This document shows positions 52,405 to 61,563 of a stretch of DNA of 64,000 nucleotides, in pieces; the first letter of the stretch is position 1, and each line of letters opens with the position of its first letter. The position numbers and the translations under genes are program-made. The notes beneath the pieces are model-generated. The model was given only the letters and a program-made list of their open reading frames with translations. It did no database searches and was not told the origin of the DNA. The stretch comes from Hymenobacter fodinae (GTDB lineage Bacteria; Bacteroidota; Bacteroidia; Cytophagales; Hymenobacteraceae), in assembly GCF_004745825.1 (NCBI RefSeq), contig NZ_SRLA01000004.1, positions 372,001 to 436,000 on the forward strand. Direction: 5' to 3'.

Positions 52405-54447
52405 TTACTTCTTCGTGATGCGGAACTCTACGCGGCGGTTGAGGCGGCGCGTTTCTTCCTGATCGTTGGAGGCAATAGGCTTCTTATCGCCAAAGCCTTC
52501 CGTGGTAATGCGGCTGCTGCTAACACCTTTGCTCACGATGTACTTCTTTACCTCGTTCACGCGGTCTTGGCTTAGCTTCAGGTTGAGGGCGGGGTCACCT
52601 TGGTTATCCGTGTGGCCTTCAATCTTGATTTCAACCTGCGGATACGCCTTAAGCGTTTTGATCAGGCGTTGCAGTTCCGGATAAGAGGTTTCGCGCAGCG
52701 TGTATTTACTCTGCGCGAAGAAGATATTATTCAGCTTGATAGTCTGGCCTACGGCAAAAGGCACCAAGTACAAATCTTGGTTTACCTCCGAATACTTCTG
52801 ACGGTCTGTCACATCTAGGTTATCCGACTCAGCGAGGTATTCCTTCGATTCAGCCCGATACCCGTAGTGCGCACCAGAAGGCAGCACAATGGTGTAAGAG
52901 CCATCAACGGGGCTGGTTTCCGCAACACCAATTTCTTCGCCCGTAAGCAGGTTCTCGTAGTGGATGGTCGCTACAATGGGCTTCTTAGTAGCGGCATCCA
53001 GCACCCGACCCCGCACCAGCGTCACCACTTCCGGGCGGAAGGTAGGCGTGAGATTAATACGGAAGATGTCTTTAGAGTTGTCGATGCCTTTACGTGCAGA
53101 TACCAAGTAGGCCTCTTCGCCCGCTGCCGATACCGTATAGTAGGCATCAAAGTCAGTCGAGTTTACCGTGGAGCCCAGATTACGAGGCTTGGTCCAGTTA
53201 GTCCAAGAGTCATCGAGGCGCTTGCTGTAGAAGATGTCGCTCTTACCGTAGCCGCCCCACCCTTCAGAAGCGAAGTACAGCGTTTTGCCGTCGGCGGCTA
53301 GGAAGGGCGCAAACTCTGGCTTTTTGGTATTGATGTTAGACCCTAGGTTGCGAGGTTTGGTCCACCCTTCGCCATCCTCCTTGCGGAAGCTCACAAAGAT
53401 GTCCTGCTGGCCTTGCCCGTCCTTGCGGTCCACAGCCATCAGCAGCACCTTCCCCGAAGTGCCTAAATAGTAATCGACGTTCTCGGGGTCATCGTTATAA
53501 TAGTCATCGATGGTAACTTTTTCCGGTTGACTCCAGCCCGTTTTGGTCCGGCGCGTCATACTTAGGCCTTTCGGATCAAGCGAGCCGTCGGGTTTGTACA
53601 CGTTGATTAGCAGAGCGGTATTCCCATCCGAAGACACGGACGCTAGGCCATTAGGGCCCGGCGTATTAATGGGGCTGCCAATGTTTTTGGCTTGGCTCCA
53701 GGTTTTCTTCTGTGCGTTCTGTAAGGTTGAATACCATACGTCCTGGGGGTCTTTCGCCCCGCCCACGTTTTGCGGGCTTTCTTGGCGCGCAAAGAATAGG
53801 GTGCGGCCATCAGGAGAAATTACCGGATGGGTGTCAACGTACTTTGTATTTACATTGGGGCCGAGGTTTACCATAGCCGAGTCGAAGCTCACGGCGTTTT
53901 TTTCCGCCTGGAACTCCTTCTTCACCATGGTTTCGGCCACGTCAGCAATGCCAATGGCGTCAATCTGGTTAACCCCGTTTACTGACTTGGTATTTAGCGA
54001 AACAACGACGCCAATAGTCCGGTAGGTACTGGGCGAAAAGGTTACCTGAAGCGCCCGAAATGCTTCGGGTATAGGCCCTGGCTCTTTGTTCTCGTATACC
54101 TGGTGTTTTTGCCCGCGAGTATCGACTAGCTCTATTTTGGCAACAGCCCCAGGGTTGAAGTTTTCAATCACAGTTACCTGTTTGGCCACTAGTGATTTAG
54201 AAAACCGCACTTCAATAAATTCGTTGGTACCTTCCTTTCTAGGAATCCAGGCTTCGTTGCTAGCCTGGCCTAGGGGAAGGGCGTTGGGTTCACCGAGCAC
54301 TTTTTCAGGGGAGAAAGCTTCTTTGCCTTCTGCCTTTTGCGATGAAACGGCCACGACTTTATTGGCCCACACCGCGTGTTGAGCCTGCGTAACACTATGT
54401 ATCCCTACTACCAACCCTCCCGACAACAGTATTTTTCGGATGCTCAT
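52405..54447 (-). CDS. OmpA-family protein with PD40 repeats and regulatory domain
   Basis: 680 residues from the ATG at 54447 (MSIRKILLSGGLVVG), where the signal sequence begins. A discoidin-like domain (about 45-175), then several PD40/WD40-like repeats (DGRTLFFARQ, DGKTLYFASEG, GKSDIFYSKR) at about 195-445, then a carboxypeptidase-like regulatory domain (VRGRVLDAATKKPIVATIHY) and a C-terminal OmpA domain (KIEGHTDNQGDPALNLKLSQ then DRVNEVKKYIV) that binds peptidoglycan. The order recalls PorE of the type IX machinery, but the N-terminal TPR of PorE is replaced by the discoidin-like domain. Confidence 0.9.
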   Translation of the reverse strand: MSIRKILLSGGLVVGIHSVTQAQHAVWANKVVAVSSQKAEGKEAFSPEKVLGEPNALPLGQASNEAWIPRKEGTNEFIEVRFSKSLVAKQVTVIENFNPGAVAKIELVDTRGQKHQVYENKEPGPIPEAFRALQVTFSPSTYRTIGVVVSLNTKSVNGVNQIDAIGIADVAETMVKKEFQAEKNAVSFDSAMVNLGPNVNTKYVDTHPVISPDGRTLFFARQESPQNVGGAKDPQDVWYSTLQNAQKKTWSQAKNIGSPINTPGPNGLASVSSDGNTALLINVYKPDGSLDPKGLSMTRRTKTGWSQPEKVTIDDYYNDDPENVDYYLGTSGKVLLMAVDRKDGQGQQDIFVSFRKEDGEGWTKPRNLGSNINTKKPEFAPFLAADGKTLYFASEGWGGYGKSDIFYSKRLDDSWTNWTKPRNLGSTVNSTDFDAYYTVSAAGEEAYLVSARKGIDNSKDIFRINLTPTFRPEVVTLVRGRVLDAATKKPIVATIHYENLLTGEEIGVAETSPVDGSYTIVLPSGAHYGYRAESKEYLAESDNLDVTDRQKYSEVNQDLYLVPFAVGQTIKLNNIFFAQSKYTLRETSYPELQRLIKTLKAYPQVEIKIEGHTDNQGDPALNLKLSQDRVNEVKKYIVSKGVSSSRITTEGFGDKKPIASNDQEETRRLNRRVEFRITKK

Positions 54448-54900
54448 ATGGTCAAGGGCAAAACATAAGGCTCTTAGATGGTCACGGCTTCGAAGTGCCA
54501 CACGATCAGAATCCTCTTAGACGTTTTGAGTGTTCGGTAAGTTGCACCTTTCTACGAAAGCTGCATGTAAGCGCGCAAAGTTACCTTGATACCGCTCAAT
54601 GACATAAGCACAAGGCGTAAAATTTAGCAAACAAATTCTTTTACTAAGCTAATTAAATCCAGGAAAAAGTAAATTTTATTTCCTCTGTGCGACTTTGCAA
54701 AGGTACAACTAGAGGTGACAGCTACTTGTTAGCAGGCAACAGCTATTCTCTTTCTATACCTACTACACTTGTTTTGCTAGTCATCTTCTCTTTGGACATT
54801 TCGTCTGCGTGCCTAACAGTTAGCCGTCCTCTCTTTACAAGGTCAGTAACGCGCTAAAAGATAATTTCTTGTGCGAGGTCCAGTCGTATTTCCATGCTAC
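54448..54900. other. Intergenic region upstream of the OmpA gene
   Basis: 453 bases, AT-rich in the middle, with two exact minus-strand TAnnTTTG elements (54576-54583 and 54698-54705). No gene or strong hairpin recognised. Confidence 0.6.
54576..54583 (-). promoter_or_regulatory. Possible -7 element for the OmpA gene
   Basis: TAacTTTG on the minus strand, 128 nt from the ATG at 54447. A second exact match (TAccTTTG) lies at 54698-54705, so which one is used is open. Confidence 0.35.
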
Positions 54901-55731
54901 TTAGGGCTGTAGCGTGAATGTGCGGGTTTCCGCATTGAATGGGCCTGGAATCTGGTTGCCTTTTGCATCAATCAACTCCAGCTTTATAGTATTCTCGCCG
55001 GGTGCCAGCCCCTCCATTATATAGGGCACCCACTGATCTAGCAGAAACTCAGTGCCGTCGATGGTGGCGCGCACCCTATTTCCATCGGGCGAGAGCGTTG
55101 TGTTTACTAAGTAAAAATCCAGTATAACCTTCTTCGTGTCGGCACCCTTATACACGTCTTTCGGGCGGCTATAGAATAGGTGCGGCGCTTGCAGATCAAA
55201 GGTTTGGCTGCTGTATACGCCCGGCCCTACGGTGAGCACACGCAGATCATAGGCGCCGCGGTGCTTGAGGCTCTCATGATAGGAGCGCGACAGAAAGGAT
55301 AATACCACGTGTTGCCCGTCGGGAATAGGTTTGCTGAACTCCGTGGTGTAATGGGCAGTGTAGGGCTGGTTATCAACTATGTTATGGATGTGCTGACCCT
55401 GCTGGGAGTTGGCCAGGTGCTCGGCGTGGGGCCCGCCGGTCATACGGGTAAGCTGAAAGTTGGTGAGGTCGTAGTCGAAAGCCACGCTGCCGCTGGGTAC
55501 TGCCGAGCCAGGGGCCGGCGATTTCAGCACCAGTTGCGCTTCAGCCATTTTGGGTGAGTCGGTGAGCGGAGTAAGCCGAATCCCGTTTTTTTCCATTGAT
55601 GCTTCAGACCGTGTACTGGTCACCACCTCACTGCTAGGCTCGGTTTCTACCTCTTGCACCCGCCGGGCCGTATCGCAGGCCGCTACCCCCACAACCAATA
55701 AGCTGTTCAGTAAGTATGTAGTTGTTTTCAT
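54901..55731 (-). CDS. Lipoprotein of unknown function
   Basis: 276 residues with a lipobox (GVAAC, Cys about 19) and an Asp/Glu/Ser/Thr-rich tether. Two beta-rich segments follow, with GQHIHNIVDNQPYTAHYT in the middle, a His-rich motif conserved in similar Bacteroidota lipoproteins. An outer-membrane location is expected. I do not recognise a characterised family. GQHVVLSFLSRSYHESLKHR hints at a fibronectin-type or copper/metal-binding sandwich, but no set of ligands is clear. The next gene on the other strand is a 2-oxoglutarate dioxygenase, 107 bases away. Confidence 0.8.
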   Translation of the reverse strand: MKTTTYLLNSLLVVGVAACDTARRVQEVETEPSSEVVTSTRSEASMEKNGIRLTPLTDSPKMAEAQLVLKSPAPGSAVPSGSVAFDYDLTNFQLTRMTGGPHAEHLANSQQGQHIHNIVDNQPYTAHYTTEFSKPIPDGQHVVLSFLSRSYHESLKHRGAYDLRVLTVGPGVYSSQTFDLQAPHLFYSRPKDVYKGADTKKVILDFYLVNTTLSPDGNRVRATIDGTEFLLDQWVPYIMEGLAPGENTIKLELIDAKGNQIPGPFNAETRTFTLQP

Positions 55732-55838
55732 AGAGCTGTATGCGGTGCTACCGAGGCCTCGCCTCGCCTTAAAGACGCGTTTTTTAAGTATCTTGCGCCT
55801 TACGTAAGGTTCTCCAAAAAGTATATCGTTTCTCCCCC

Positions 55839-56816
55839 ATGGAAGAAAAACTGCTGGAGGAAATTCCCTCCCTCGATCTGGCCGATTTTCGCTCCGGTGA
55901 CCCGGAACGCAAAGCCCGCTTTGTTCAACAACTGGGTGAAGCCTACCAAAACATTGGCTTCATTGCACTCAAAAACCACGGTCTGAACGCTGAGCAGACC
56001 ACCAAGCTTTACTCCGACGTGCAGTCGTTTTTTTCACTGCCTGACGAGGTGAAGCAGCAGTACGAAAAGCCTGAGCTAGCGGGCCAGCGCGGCTACGTTA
56101 GCAAAGGCAAGGAACACGCCAAGGGCCGCAACACCGGCGACCTAAAGGAATTCTACCACGTAGGCCAGGAAGTAGACGACCCGAATGACCCCATTGGTGC
56201 CGAATACCCCGATAACATTTGGCCTAAGGAAGTAGGCAGCTTTGCTGAAACCTCCTTAACCACTTACAAAACCCTCGAAGCTGCTGGTAAGGATGTGCTA
56301 CGGGCCATTGCCCTGTATCTCAACCTACCCGAAAATTACTTCGATGACAAGGTGCGCAACGGCAACAGCATTTTGCGCCCCATCCACTACTACCCCATCG
56401 AAAACCCCGACAGCGTACCGGCCGATGCTGTCCGCGCTGCTGAGCACGGCGACATCAACCTCATTACGCTGCTGATGGGCGCTTCTGCCGACGGCCTGCA
56501 AGTGCTGCGCCGCGACGGTAAGTGGATTCCGATTACTGCCCTCCCCGACCAGATTGTGGTGAACGTGGGCGACATGCTGCAGCGCCTCACTAATGGGGTG
56601 CTGAAGAGCACCATCCACCGCGTGGTGAACCCACCCCGCGAGAAAATGAACTCTTCCCGTTACAGCATCCCCTTCTTCATGCACCCGCGCTCCGAAATGA
56701 GCCTGGCGGCTCTAGAGAGCTGCGTAACTCCTGAAAACCCGAAAAAGGAAGCCGATATTACTGCCGGTGAGTTCCTGAATGAGCGCCTCATAGAGCTGGG
56801 ACTAAAGAAAAAATAG
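55839..56816 (+). CDS. Isopenicillin-N-synthase-like 2-oxoglutarate/Fe(II) dioxygenase
   Basis: 325 residues. The non-haem iron dioxygenase core has HxD in AEHGDINLITLL, the distal His in KSTIHRVVNPP and the 2-oxoglutarate-binding RxS in SRYSIPFFMHP. N-terminal IPSLDLADF and IGFIALKNHGL are typical of the family that includes isopenicillin N synthase and plant-type hydroxylases, yet bacterial members have mostly unknown substrates. It ends in a Lys-rich tail. A strong terminator follows at 56904-56946. Confidence 0.92.
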   Translation: MEEKLLEEIPSLDLADFRSGDPERKARFVQQLGEAYQNIGFIALKNHGLNAEQTTKLYSDVQSFFSLPDEVKQQYEKPELAGQRGYVSKGKEHAKGRNTGDLKEFYHVGQEVDDPNDPIGAEYPDNIWPKEVGSFAETSLTTYKTLEAAGKDVLRAIALYLNLPENYFDDKVRNGNSILRPIHYYPIENPDSVPADAVRAAEHGDINLITLLMGASADGLQVLRRDGKWIPITALPDQIVVNVGDMLQRLTNGVLKSTIHRVVNPPREKMNSSRYSIPFFMHPRSEMSLAALESCVTPENPKKEADITAGEFLNERLIELGLKKK

Positions 56817-56903
56817 TCCCCTGGCCGTAGGTGCCCGCGCTTGAACTCATCAGGACCTTACGTAATCCCACTCGCGCCACCTGCCCGTTCCCTTGTTTTC
56901 ACG

Positions 56904-56946
56904 CCGGCCCCGGCTGCACCCGCAGTCGGGGCCGGTTGTTTTTCTG
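56904..56946 (+). terminator. Intrinsic terminator of the dioxygenase gene
   Basis: A 14-bp GC-rich stem (56904-56917 with 56922-56935, one G-T pair), ACCC loop, then TTGTTTTT. Any chrA start upstream of 56946 would lie in this terminator, so the chrA start must be further downstream. Confidence 0.88.
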
Positions 56947-56988
56947 ACTGGTTTCTGCTTCTTTGTCAGGCATCTACGCTACGTCACC

Positions 56989-58227
56989 TTGCTACCTCAA
57001 ACCCCTTCAACTGCCCCAGCCTCTCCCCCACTCCGTCCGCCAGAAAGGCGGGTGAAGCGTGGGCGTAACCTGATCTTTCTGAAGGATGTGGCAGCGCTAG
57101 GCCTCACCGCTTTTGGTGGTCCGCAAGCACATATGGCCATGATGCTGCGTTTACTTGTGGATAAGCGCCGGTACCTTACCGCCGCCGACCTGCTCGAAAT
57201 TACCGCCCTGTGCCAGATCTTACCGGGCCCTACCTCCACGCAAACCATTACGGCCATCGGCTTCCGGCTGGGCGGCCCTAATCTGGCCTACCTCACGCTG
57301 CTGGTCTGGATGCTGCCCTCGGTATGCTTTATGACGGCAGCCGGTCTCACCATCAGCTACCTCGATAAAGACCAAGTGGCCCGACTGGTGCAGTTTGTAC
57401 AGCCCGTAGCCATTGGGTTTGTTGCCTACTCCGCGTACAAAATCTCCGAGAAAGTTATTCACACCAAGACCTCGGTAGGTATCATGGTAGTGTCGGCGCT
57501 ATTGGTCTACCGCTTTCAGCTGCCGTGGCTCATGCCTATTCTGCTGCTAGCCGGTGGCAGCCTTACTACCTTCCGCTACCAAAAAATGCCGCGGGAGCAA
57601 ACCATTCCACTACAAATTGAGTGGTCTAACTTCTTGCTGTGGCTGGGTGTGTTTGTAAGCGCAGCACTGCTGGGCTCCTATACCAAGCTATTGCCCGTCC
57701 GGCTCTTCGAGAATTTTTATCGTAACGGCAGCCTAGTGTTTGGTGGCGGCCAGGTGTTAGCACCGCTTTTCTACACCGAGTTTGTGGAGTTTAAGCACTA
57801 CCTGACCAACAAAGAGTTTCTCTCTGGCCTAGGCCTAGTTCAAGCTATGCCGGGACCCAATTTTTCCTTTGCTTCTTATATAGGAGCGTTAGCCATGCGC
57901 CAAACCGGCAGTGGCATGAGCGGGCAGTTACTGGGAGCTATGGTTGGGGCAGCAGGGATATTCATGCCGGGCACTCTGCTTATCTTCTTTTTAATCCGCT
58001 TCTGGGACCAATTGAAGCGCTATCGAGTTATTAAGGCTTCCTTGGAAGGTATCAATGCAGTATCAGCTGGCCTAGTATGCGCCGCTACGTTCCTACTGTA
58101 TCACCCCCTGCCAGAAACTCCTGTCAACCTAGGCCTCATCGTTGTGACCTTTCTGCTGCTGCTTTGGGAGCGAGTACCGTCTTACGTTATCGTCGGGACG
58201 GCCCTACTGGCCGGAGCTATTTTCTAA
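56989..58227 (+). CDS. chrA: ChrA-type chromate transporter
   Basis: About 412 residues if the TTG at 56989 is used, 391 from GTG at 57052. No ATG lies near the true N-terminus and upstream codons fall in the dioxygenase terminator. The chain is a double CHR-type protein with about ten to twelve membrane segments: first repeat LGLTAFGGPQAHMAMMLRLL and LPGPTSTQ, second repeat LVFGGGQVLAPLF and VQAMPGPNFSFASYIGAL. Such proteins export chromate, with sulphate-like transport in some cases. Substrate cannot be proved here. The gene stands alone, convergent with rfbA. Confidence 0.85.
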   Translation: MLPQTPSTAPASPPLRPPERRVKRGRNLIFLKDVAALGLTAFGGPQAHMAMMLRLLVDKRRYLTAADLLEITALCQILPGPTSTQTITAIGFRLGGPNLAYLTLLVWMLPSVCFMTAAGLTISYLDKDQVARLVQFVQPVAIGFVAYSAYKISEKVIHTKTSVGIMVVSALLVYRFQLPWLMPILLLAGGSLTTFRYQKMPREQTIPLQIEWSNFLLWLGVFVSAALLGSYTKLLPVRLFENFYRNGSLVFGGGQVLAPLFYTEFVEFKHYLTNKEFLSGLGLVQAMPGPNFSFASYIGALAMRQTGSGMSGQLLGAMVGAAGIFMPGTLLIFFLIRFWDQLKRYRVIKASLEGINAVSAGLVCAATFLLYHPLPETPVNLGLIVVTFLLLLWERVPSYVIVGTALLAGAIF

Positions 58228-58254
58228 TCTTGGCCCATTCGAAATAAAAGCCAT

Positions 58255-58298
58255 CTACTGGCCCAGTATAGCAGAATTCTTTGCATCTAGGCCAGTAG
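58255..58298. repeat. Weak hairpin between chrA and rfbA
   Basis: Arms CTACTGGCC (58255-58263) and GGCCAGTAG (58290-58298) with a 26-base loop, between convergent genes. No T-tract. Confidence 0.45.
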
Positions 58299-58334
58299 GC
58301 GGCTTATTTAGTTGGCGCTTGCCTACGTTGCCTA

Positions 58335-59207
58335 TTACATCAACAGCTGTTCGGGCAGATGCAGCAAATAGTCGCCGTAGCCACTCTTCCGCAGCGGCTC
58401 AGCAATCTTCCGCAACTGGTCAGCGTCAATGAAACCTTGACGGTAGGCCACTTCCTCGATGGAACCTACCTTCAGACCCTGACGCTGCTCTAGCACGCGC
58501 ACAAACTCGCCTGCCTGCATTAGGCTTTCGAATGTGCCCGTATCGAGCCAGGCCGTGCCCCGACCTAGAATACCCACCTTCAGCTTGCCCCGACGCAAAT
58601 ACTCTTGGTTTACGTCCGTAATCTCGTACTCACCGCGGGGGCTGGGCTTAAGGTTGCGGGCTATTTCGATTACCTCGTTGTCGTAGAAATATAAACCGGG
58701 GACGGCGTAATTGCTCTTGGGCTGCTTGGGCTTCTCTTCAATGCTCAGGGCTTTGTGATTTTCGTTGAACTCCACTACGCCATAACGCTCCGGGTCGTGC
58801 ACGTGATAGGCATACACCACACCACCGTCAGGGTCGTTGTTAGACTTGAGCAATTCCTCCATACCCTCGCCGTGGAAGATGTTGTCGCCAAGCACTAGCG
58901 CCACCTTATCGTCGCCAATAAAGTCAGCCCCTAGCACGAAAGCCTGAGCTAGGCCATTAGGCACTTCCTGGATAGTGTACTGGAAGTTACAGCCCAAGTT
59001 TTTGCCGTCTCCCAGCAGTTTCTTGAATTGCTCTTGATCGTGGGGCGTCGTGATGATCAGGATATCCTTAATACCAGCCATCATCAGAATCGATAGCGGA
59101 TAGTAAATCATCGGCTTGTCGTAGACGGGCATCAGCTGCTTAGAGACAGCTAAAGTAAGCGGGTGCAAACGGGTGCCAGAGCCACCGGCGAGGATAATAC
59201 CTTTCAT
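58335..59207 (-). CDS. rfbA: Glucose-1-phosphate thymidylyltransferase
   Basis: 290 residues. N-terminal GGSGTRLHPLTLAVSKQLMP is the nucleotide-binding signature of RmlA. VYDKPMIYYPLSILMMAGI, LGDNIFHGEGM and TAWLDTGTFESLMQAGEFV complete the family pattern. It makes dTDP-glucose from dTTP and glucose-1-phosphate, the first step to dTDP-4-keto-6-deoxyglucose and onwards to dTDP-rhamnose or amino sugars. The next step, RfbB, is at 60387-61442. RmlC and RmlD do not appear in this window. Confidence 0.96.
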   Translation of the reverse strand: MKGIILAGGSGTRLHPLTLAVSKQLMPVYDKPMIYYPLSILMMAGIKDILIITTPHDQEQFKKLLGDGKNLGCNFQYTIQEVPNGLAQAFVLGADFIGDDKVALVLGDNIFHGEGMEELLKSNNDPDGGVVYAYHVHDPERYGVVEFNENHKALSIEEKPKQPKSNYAVPGLYFYDNEVIEIARNLKPSPRGEYEITDVNQEYLRRGKLKVGILGRGTAWLDTGTFESLMQAGEFVRVLEQRQGLKVGSIEEVAYRQGFIDADQLRKIAEPLRKSGYGDYLLHLPEQLLM

Positions 59208-59282
59208 GTTGAGTTCTTGCTATCGTATGGTCTTGGATGCTGACTCTGCTGAAGCCAGAAAGAAGCAGTGCAATGGGGTTAG

Positions 59283-60290
59283 TTAATTCCGCTCCGCAAT
59301 AAACTCTTGGTTTGCCTTAAACCAAGCGAGAGTTTTCTGCAGACCTTCCCGGATGCGAATCTGGGGGTTGTATCCGAGTAGATTCTGCGCTTTGCTGATA
59401 TCAGCAAGCGAGTCCCGGATGTCGCCCGGACGGTCAGGGCCATACTCGGGGGTAATGTCTGAGCCAGCTTCTTCTTTCAGAATATTGAACAGGTCATTGA
59501 GAGAGGTCCGGTCAGCTACTGCAATGTTATACACTTGGTTAACTGCCTCTGGGTTCTGCACTAACGCTGCCTTAATATTAGCCTGCACGCAATTTTCCAC
59601 GAAAGTAAAGTCGCGCGTCTGACCACCATCACCGTTCATACGGGGGCTCTTTCCTTCCAACACAGCATCAATGAAGAGCGGAATAACGGCCGCATAAGCG
59701 CCATTAGGGTCCTGGCGAGGGCCGAAAATATTGAAGTAGCGCAGCCCAATAATTTCCATGCCGTAAGTTTTACCAAACACATCGGCATAAAGCTCATTAG
59801 CATATTTGGTGACGGCATACGGCGACAGTGGCTTGCCAATGCGGTCTTCTACTTTCGGCAGGGCCTTATGGTCGCCGTAGGTGGAGGAAGAGGCGGCGTA
59901 TACAAAGCGCTTCACGCCGGCTTCCTTGGCTCCCACCAGCATATTCACAAAACCACCCACATTCACATCGTTACTCGTGATGGGGTCGTTGATAGAACGG
60001 GGTACGGAGCCCAACGCGGCCTGATGCAGTACTACATCAATCCCTTGGCAGGCATCAATGCAGGTTTGCCGGTCACGGATGTCACCTTCAATTACTCGTA
60101 ATGCTGGGTTACCCTCGAACAGCGCCACATTTTTGCGGAAGCCGTTGGAGTAGTTGTCTAGCACGCGCACCTCTTTGGCTCCGTACTTCAGCAGGTACTC
60201 AACCAAATTAGAGCCAATAAAACCAGCTCCACCTGTCACTAGGAAGGCAAGGTTATCAATAGGCTGGTCGTGAAAGGGAGTGTTATACAC
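59283..60290 (-). CDS. UDP-GlcNAc 4-epimerase (WbpP/TviC type)
   Basis: 335 residues starting with GTG at 60290. Extended SDR: VTGGAGFIGSNLVEYLL, the WbpP-type HQAALGSVPRSINDP, active site SSS with YAVTK (S and Y-x3-K triad) and NIFGPRQDPNGAYAAVIPLF. This subgroup interconverts UDP-GlcNAc and UDP-GalNAc and is paired with a UDP-sugar dehydrogenase (62685-63983), as in Pseudomonas O6 and Vi antigen loci. A plain UDP-glucose 4-epimerase is an alternative, but GalE is separately present at 61564-62595. A 20-bp inverted repeat lies just upstream. Confidence 0.9.
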   Translation of the reverse strand: MYNTPFHDQPIDNLAFLVTGGAGFIGSNLVEYLLKYGAKEVRVLDNYSNGFRKNVALFEGNPALRVIEGDIRDRQTCIDACQGIDVVLHQAALGSVPRSINDPITSNDVNVGGFVNMLVGAKEAGVKRFVYAASSSTYGDHKALPKVEDRIGKPLSPYAVTKYANELYADVFGKTYGMEIIGLRYFNIFGPRQDPNGAYAAVIPLFIDAVLEGKSPRMNGDGGQTRDFTFVENCVQANIKAALVQNPEAVNQVYNIAVADRTSLNDLFNILKEEAGSDITPEYGPDRPGDIRDSLADISKAQNLLGYNPQIRIREGLQKTLAWFKANQEFIAERN

Positions 60291-60319
60291 GCTGTGTTAA
60301 TTAACAGTGATACAAGAAC

Positions 60320-60378
60320 AATGAGCAGGAACAACTGAGCAGTGTGCGTAGGCCACTACTCAGTTGTTCCTGCTCATT
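60320..60378. repeat. Inverted repeat between rfbB and the epimerase gene
   Basis: Perfect 20-bp arms (60320-60339 and 60359-60378; outer parts AATGAGCAGGAACAA and its complement) with an inner AGTG/CACT pairing. On the minus strand there is no T-tract, so this is a candidate attenuator, RNA-stability hairpin or repeat remnant. Confidence 0.8.
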
Positions 60379-60386
60379 TAAGCGCT

Positions 60387-61442
60387 TTAGCGCGCAGCAT
60401 ATTGCTGCTGGTAATACTGCTGGTAGGCACCGCTAGTCACGTGCTCAAGCCACTCAGTATTCTCCAGGTACCAATCTACCGTCTGCGACAACCCTTGCTC
60501 GAAGGTCACAGATGGCTTCCAGCCGAGCTCGTTCATGATCTTGCTGCTGTCAATAGCGTAGCGCAGATCATGCCCGGCGCGGTCGGTTACAAAGGTGATG
60601 AGCTTGCGAGAAGTACCTTTTTCTTTGCCAGTTTTCTCATCTAGTGTATCGCAGAGCAGGTGAATCAACTCCAGGTTGGCCCATTCGTTCACCCCACCGA
60701 TGTTGTACGTATCGCCCAGTTTGCCCTTATGGAACACAGCGTCGATGGCGGTGGCATGGTCCTTCACGAAGAGCCAATCGCGCACGTTTTCGCCTTTGCC
60801 ATATACCGGCACCGGCTGGCCGTGCTGAATGCGGTGAATAGCCAGCGGAATAAGCTTCTCGGGGAAATGGTTAGGACCGTAGTTGTTTGAGCAGTTGCTA
60901 AGCTTCACGGGCAGACCGTAGGTGTGGTGCCAAGCTCGCACGAAATGGTCAGATGAGGCCTTGGAAGCCGAGTAAGGCGAACGGGGGTCGTAGCTGGTTT
61001 CTTCAGTGAACATTTCAGGACCAAAATCCAGAGAGCCGTACACTTCGTCGGTGCTTACATGGTAGAAGGTTTTGCCTTCATAGCCCAGCGGCTTCCATAG
61101 ATTTTTGGCTGCGTTCAGCAGGTGTACCGTACCCAGCACGTTAGTCTTCACAAACGCCAGCGGATCGGTGATGCTACGATCAACATGCGACTCGGCTGCG
61201 AGGTGAATTACTGCGTCTGGTTCTTCCGTAGCAAACAGCTGATCAACAAAGGCTTGATCCGTAATATCGCCTTTCACCAAACGGTAGTTAGGTGCCGATT
61301 CAATATCGCGCAGGTTTTCAAGGTTGCCGGCGTAAGTAAGGGCATCCAGATTCAAGATCTGATACTCCGGATACTTCGTCACGAACAAGCGCACCACGTG
61401 CGATCCAATGAAGCCGGCACCGCCGGTGATGATGATTTTCAT
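60387..61442 (-). CDS. rfbB: dTDP-glucose 4,6-dehydratase
   Basis: 351 residues. ITGGAGFIGSHVVRLF, then DITD, HLAAESHVDRSITDPLAFV, the catalytic YHVSTDEVYGSL (DE pair for dehydration), YSASKASSDHFVRA with Tyr/Lys, and SNNYGPNHFPEKLIPL. These are diagnostic of RmlB. It dehydrates dTDP-glucose to dTDP-4-keto-6-deoxy-glucose, following RfbA (58335-59207). It belongs to the same minus-strand sugar-nucleotide cluster. Confidence 0.97.
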   Translation of the reverse strand: MKIIITGGAGFIGSHVVRLFVTKYPEYQILNLDALTYAGNLENLRDIESAPNYRLVKGDITDQAFVDQLFATEEPDAVIHLAAESHVDRSITDPLAFVKTNVLGTVHLLNAAKNLWKPLGYEGKTFYHVSTDEVYGSLDFGPEMFTEETSYDPRSPYSASKASSDHFVRAWHHTYGLPVKLSNCSNNYGPNHFPEKLIPLAIHRIQHGQPVPVYGKGENVRDWLFVKDHATAIDAVFHKGKLGDTYNIGGVNEWANLELIHLLCDTLDEKTGKEKGTSRKLITFVTDRAGHDLRYAIDSSKIMNELGWKPSVTFEQGLSQTVDWYLENTEWLEHVTSGAYQQYYQQQYAAR

Positions 61443-61563
61443 AGGTGTAGAGAATGCATAAACCCGCTCTGTGCTAAGCTTGCCGAAGTAAACTTACCAG
61501 TAGCTGACAATATGAGATGTCTTTTTTGCCAACAGGCCTAGGCCTATTGGTAGACTACTTGAG

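Noticed and set aside
54448..54900. Possible tRNA or small RNA gene in the OmpA upstream gap
   Set aside because: No cloverleaf, TTCGAAT-type T-loop or terminator hairpin could be found.
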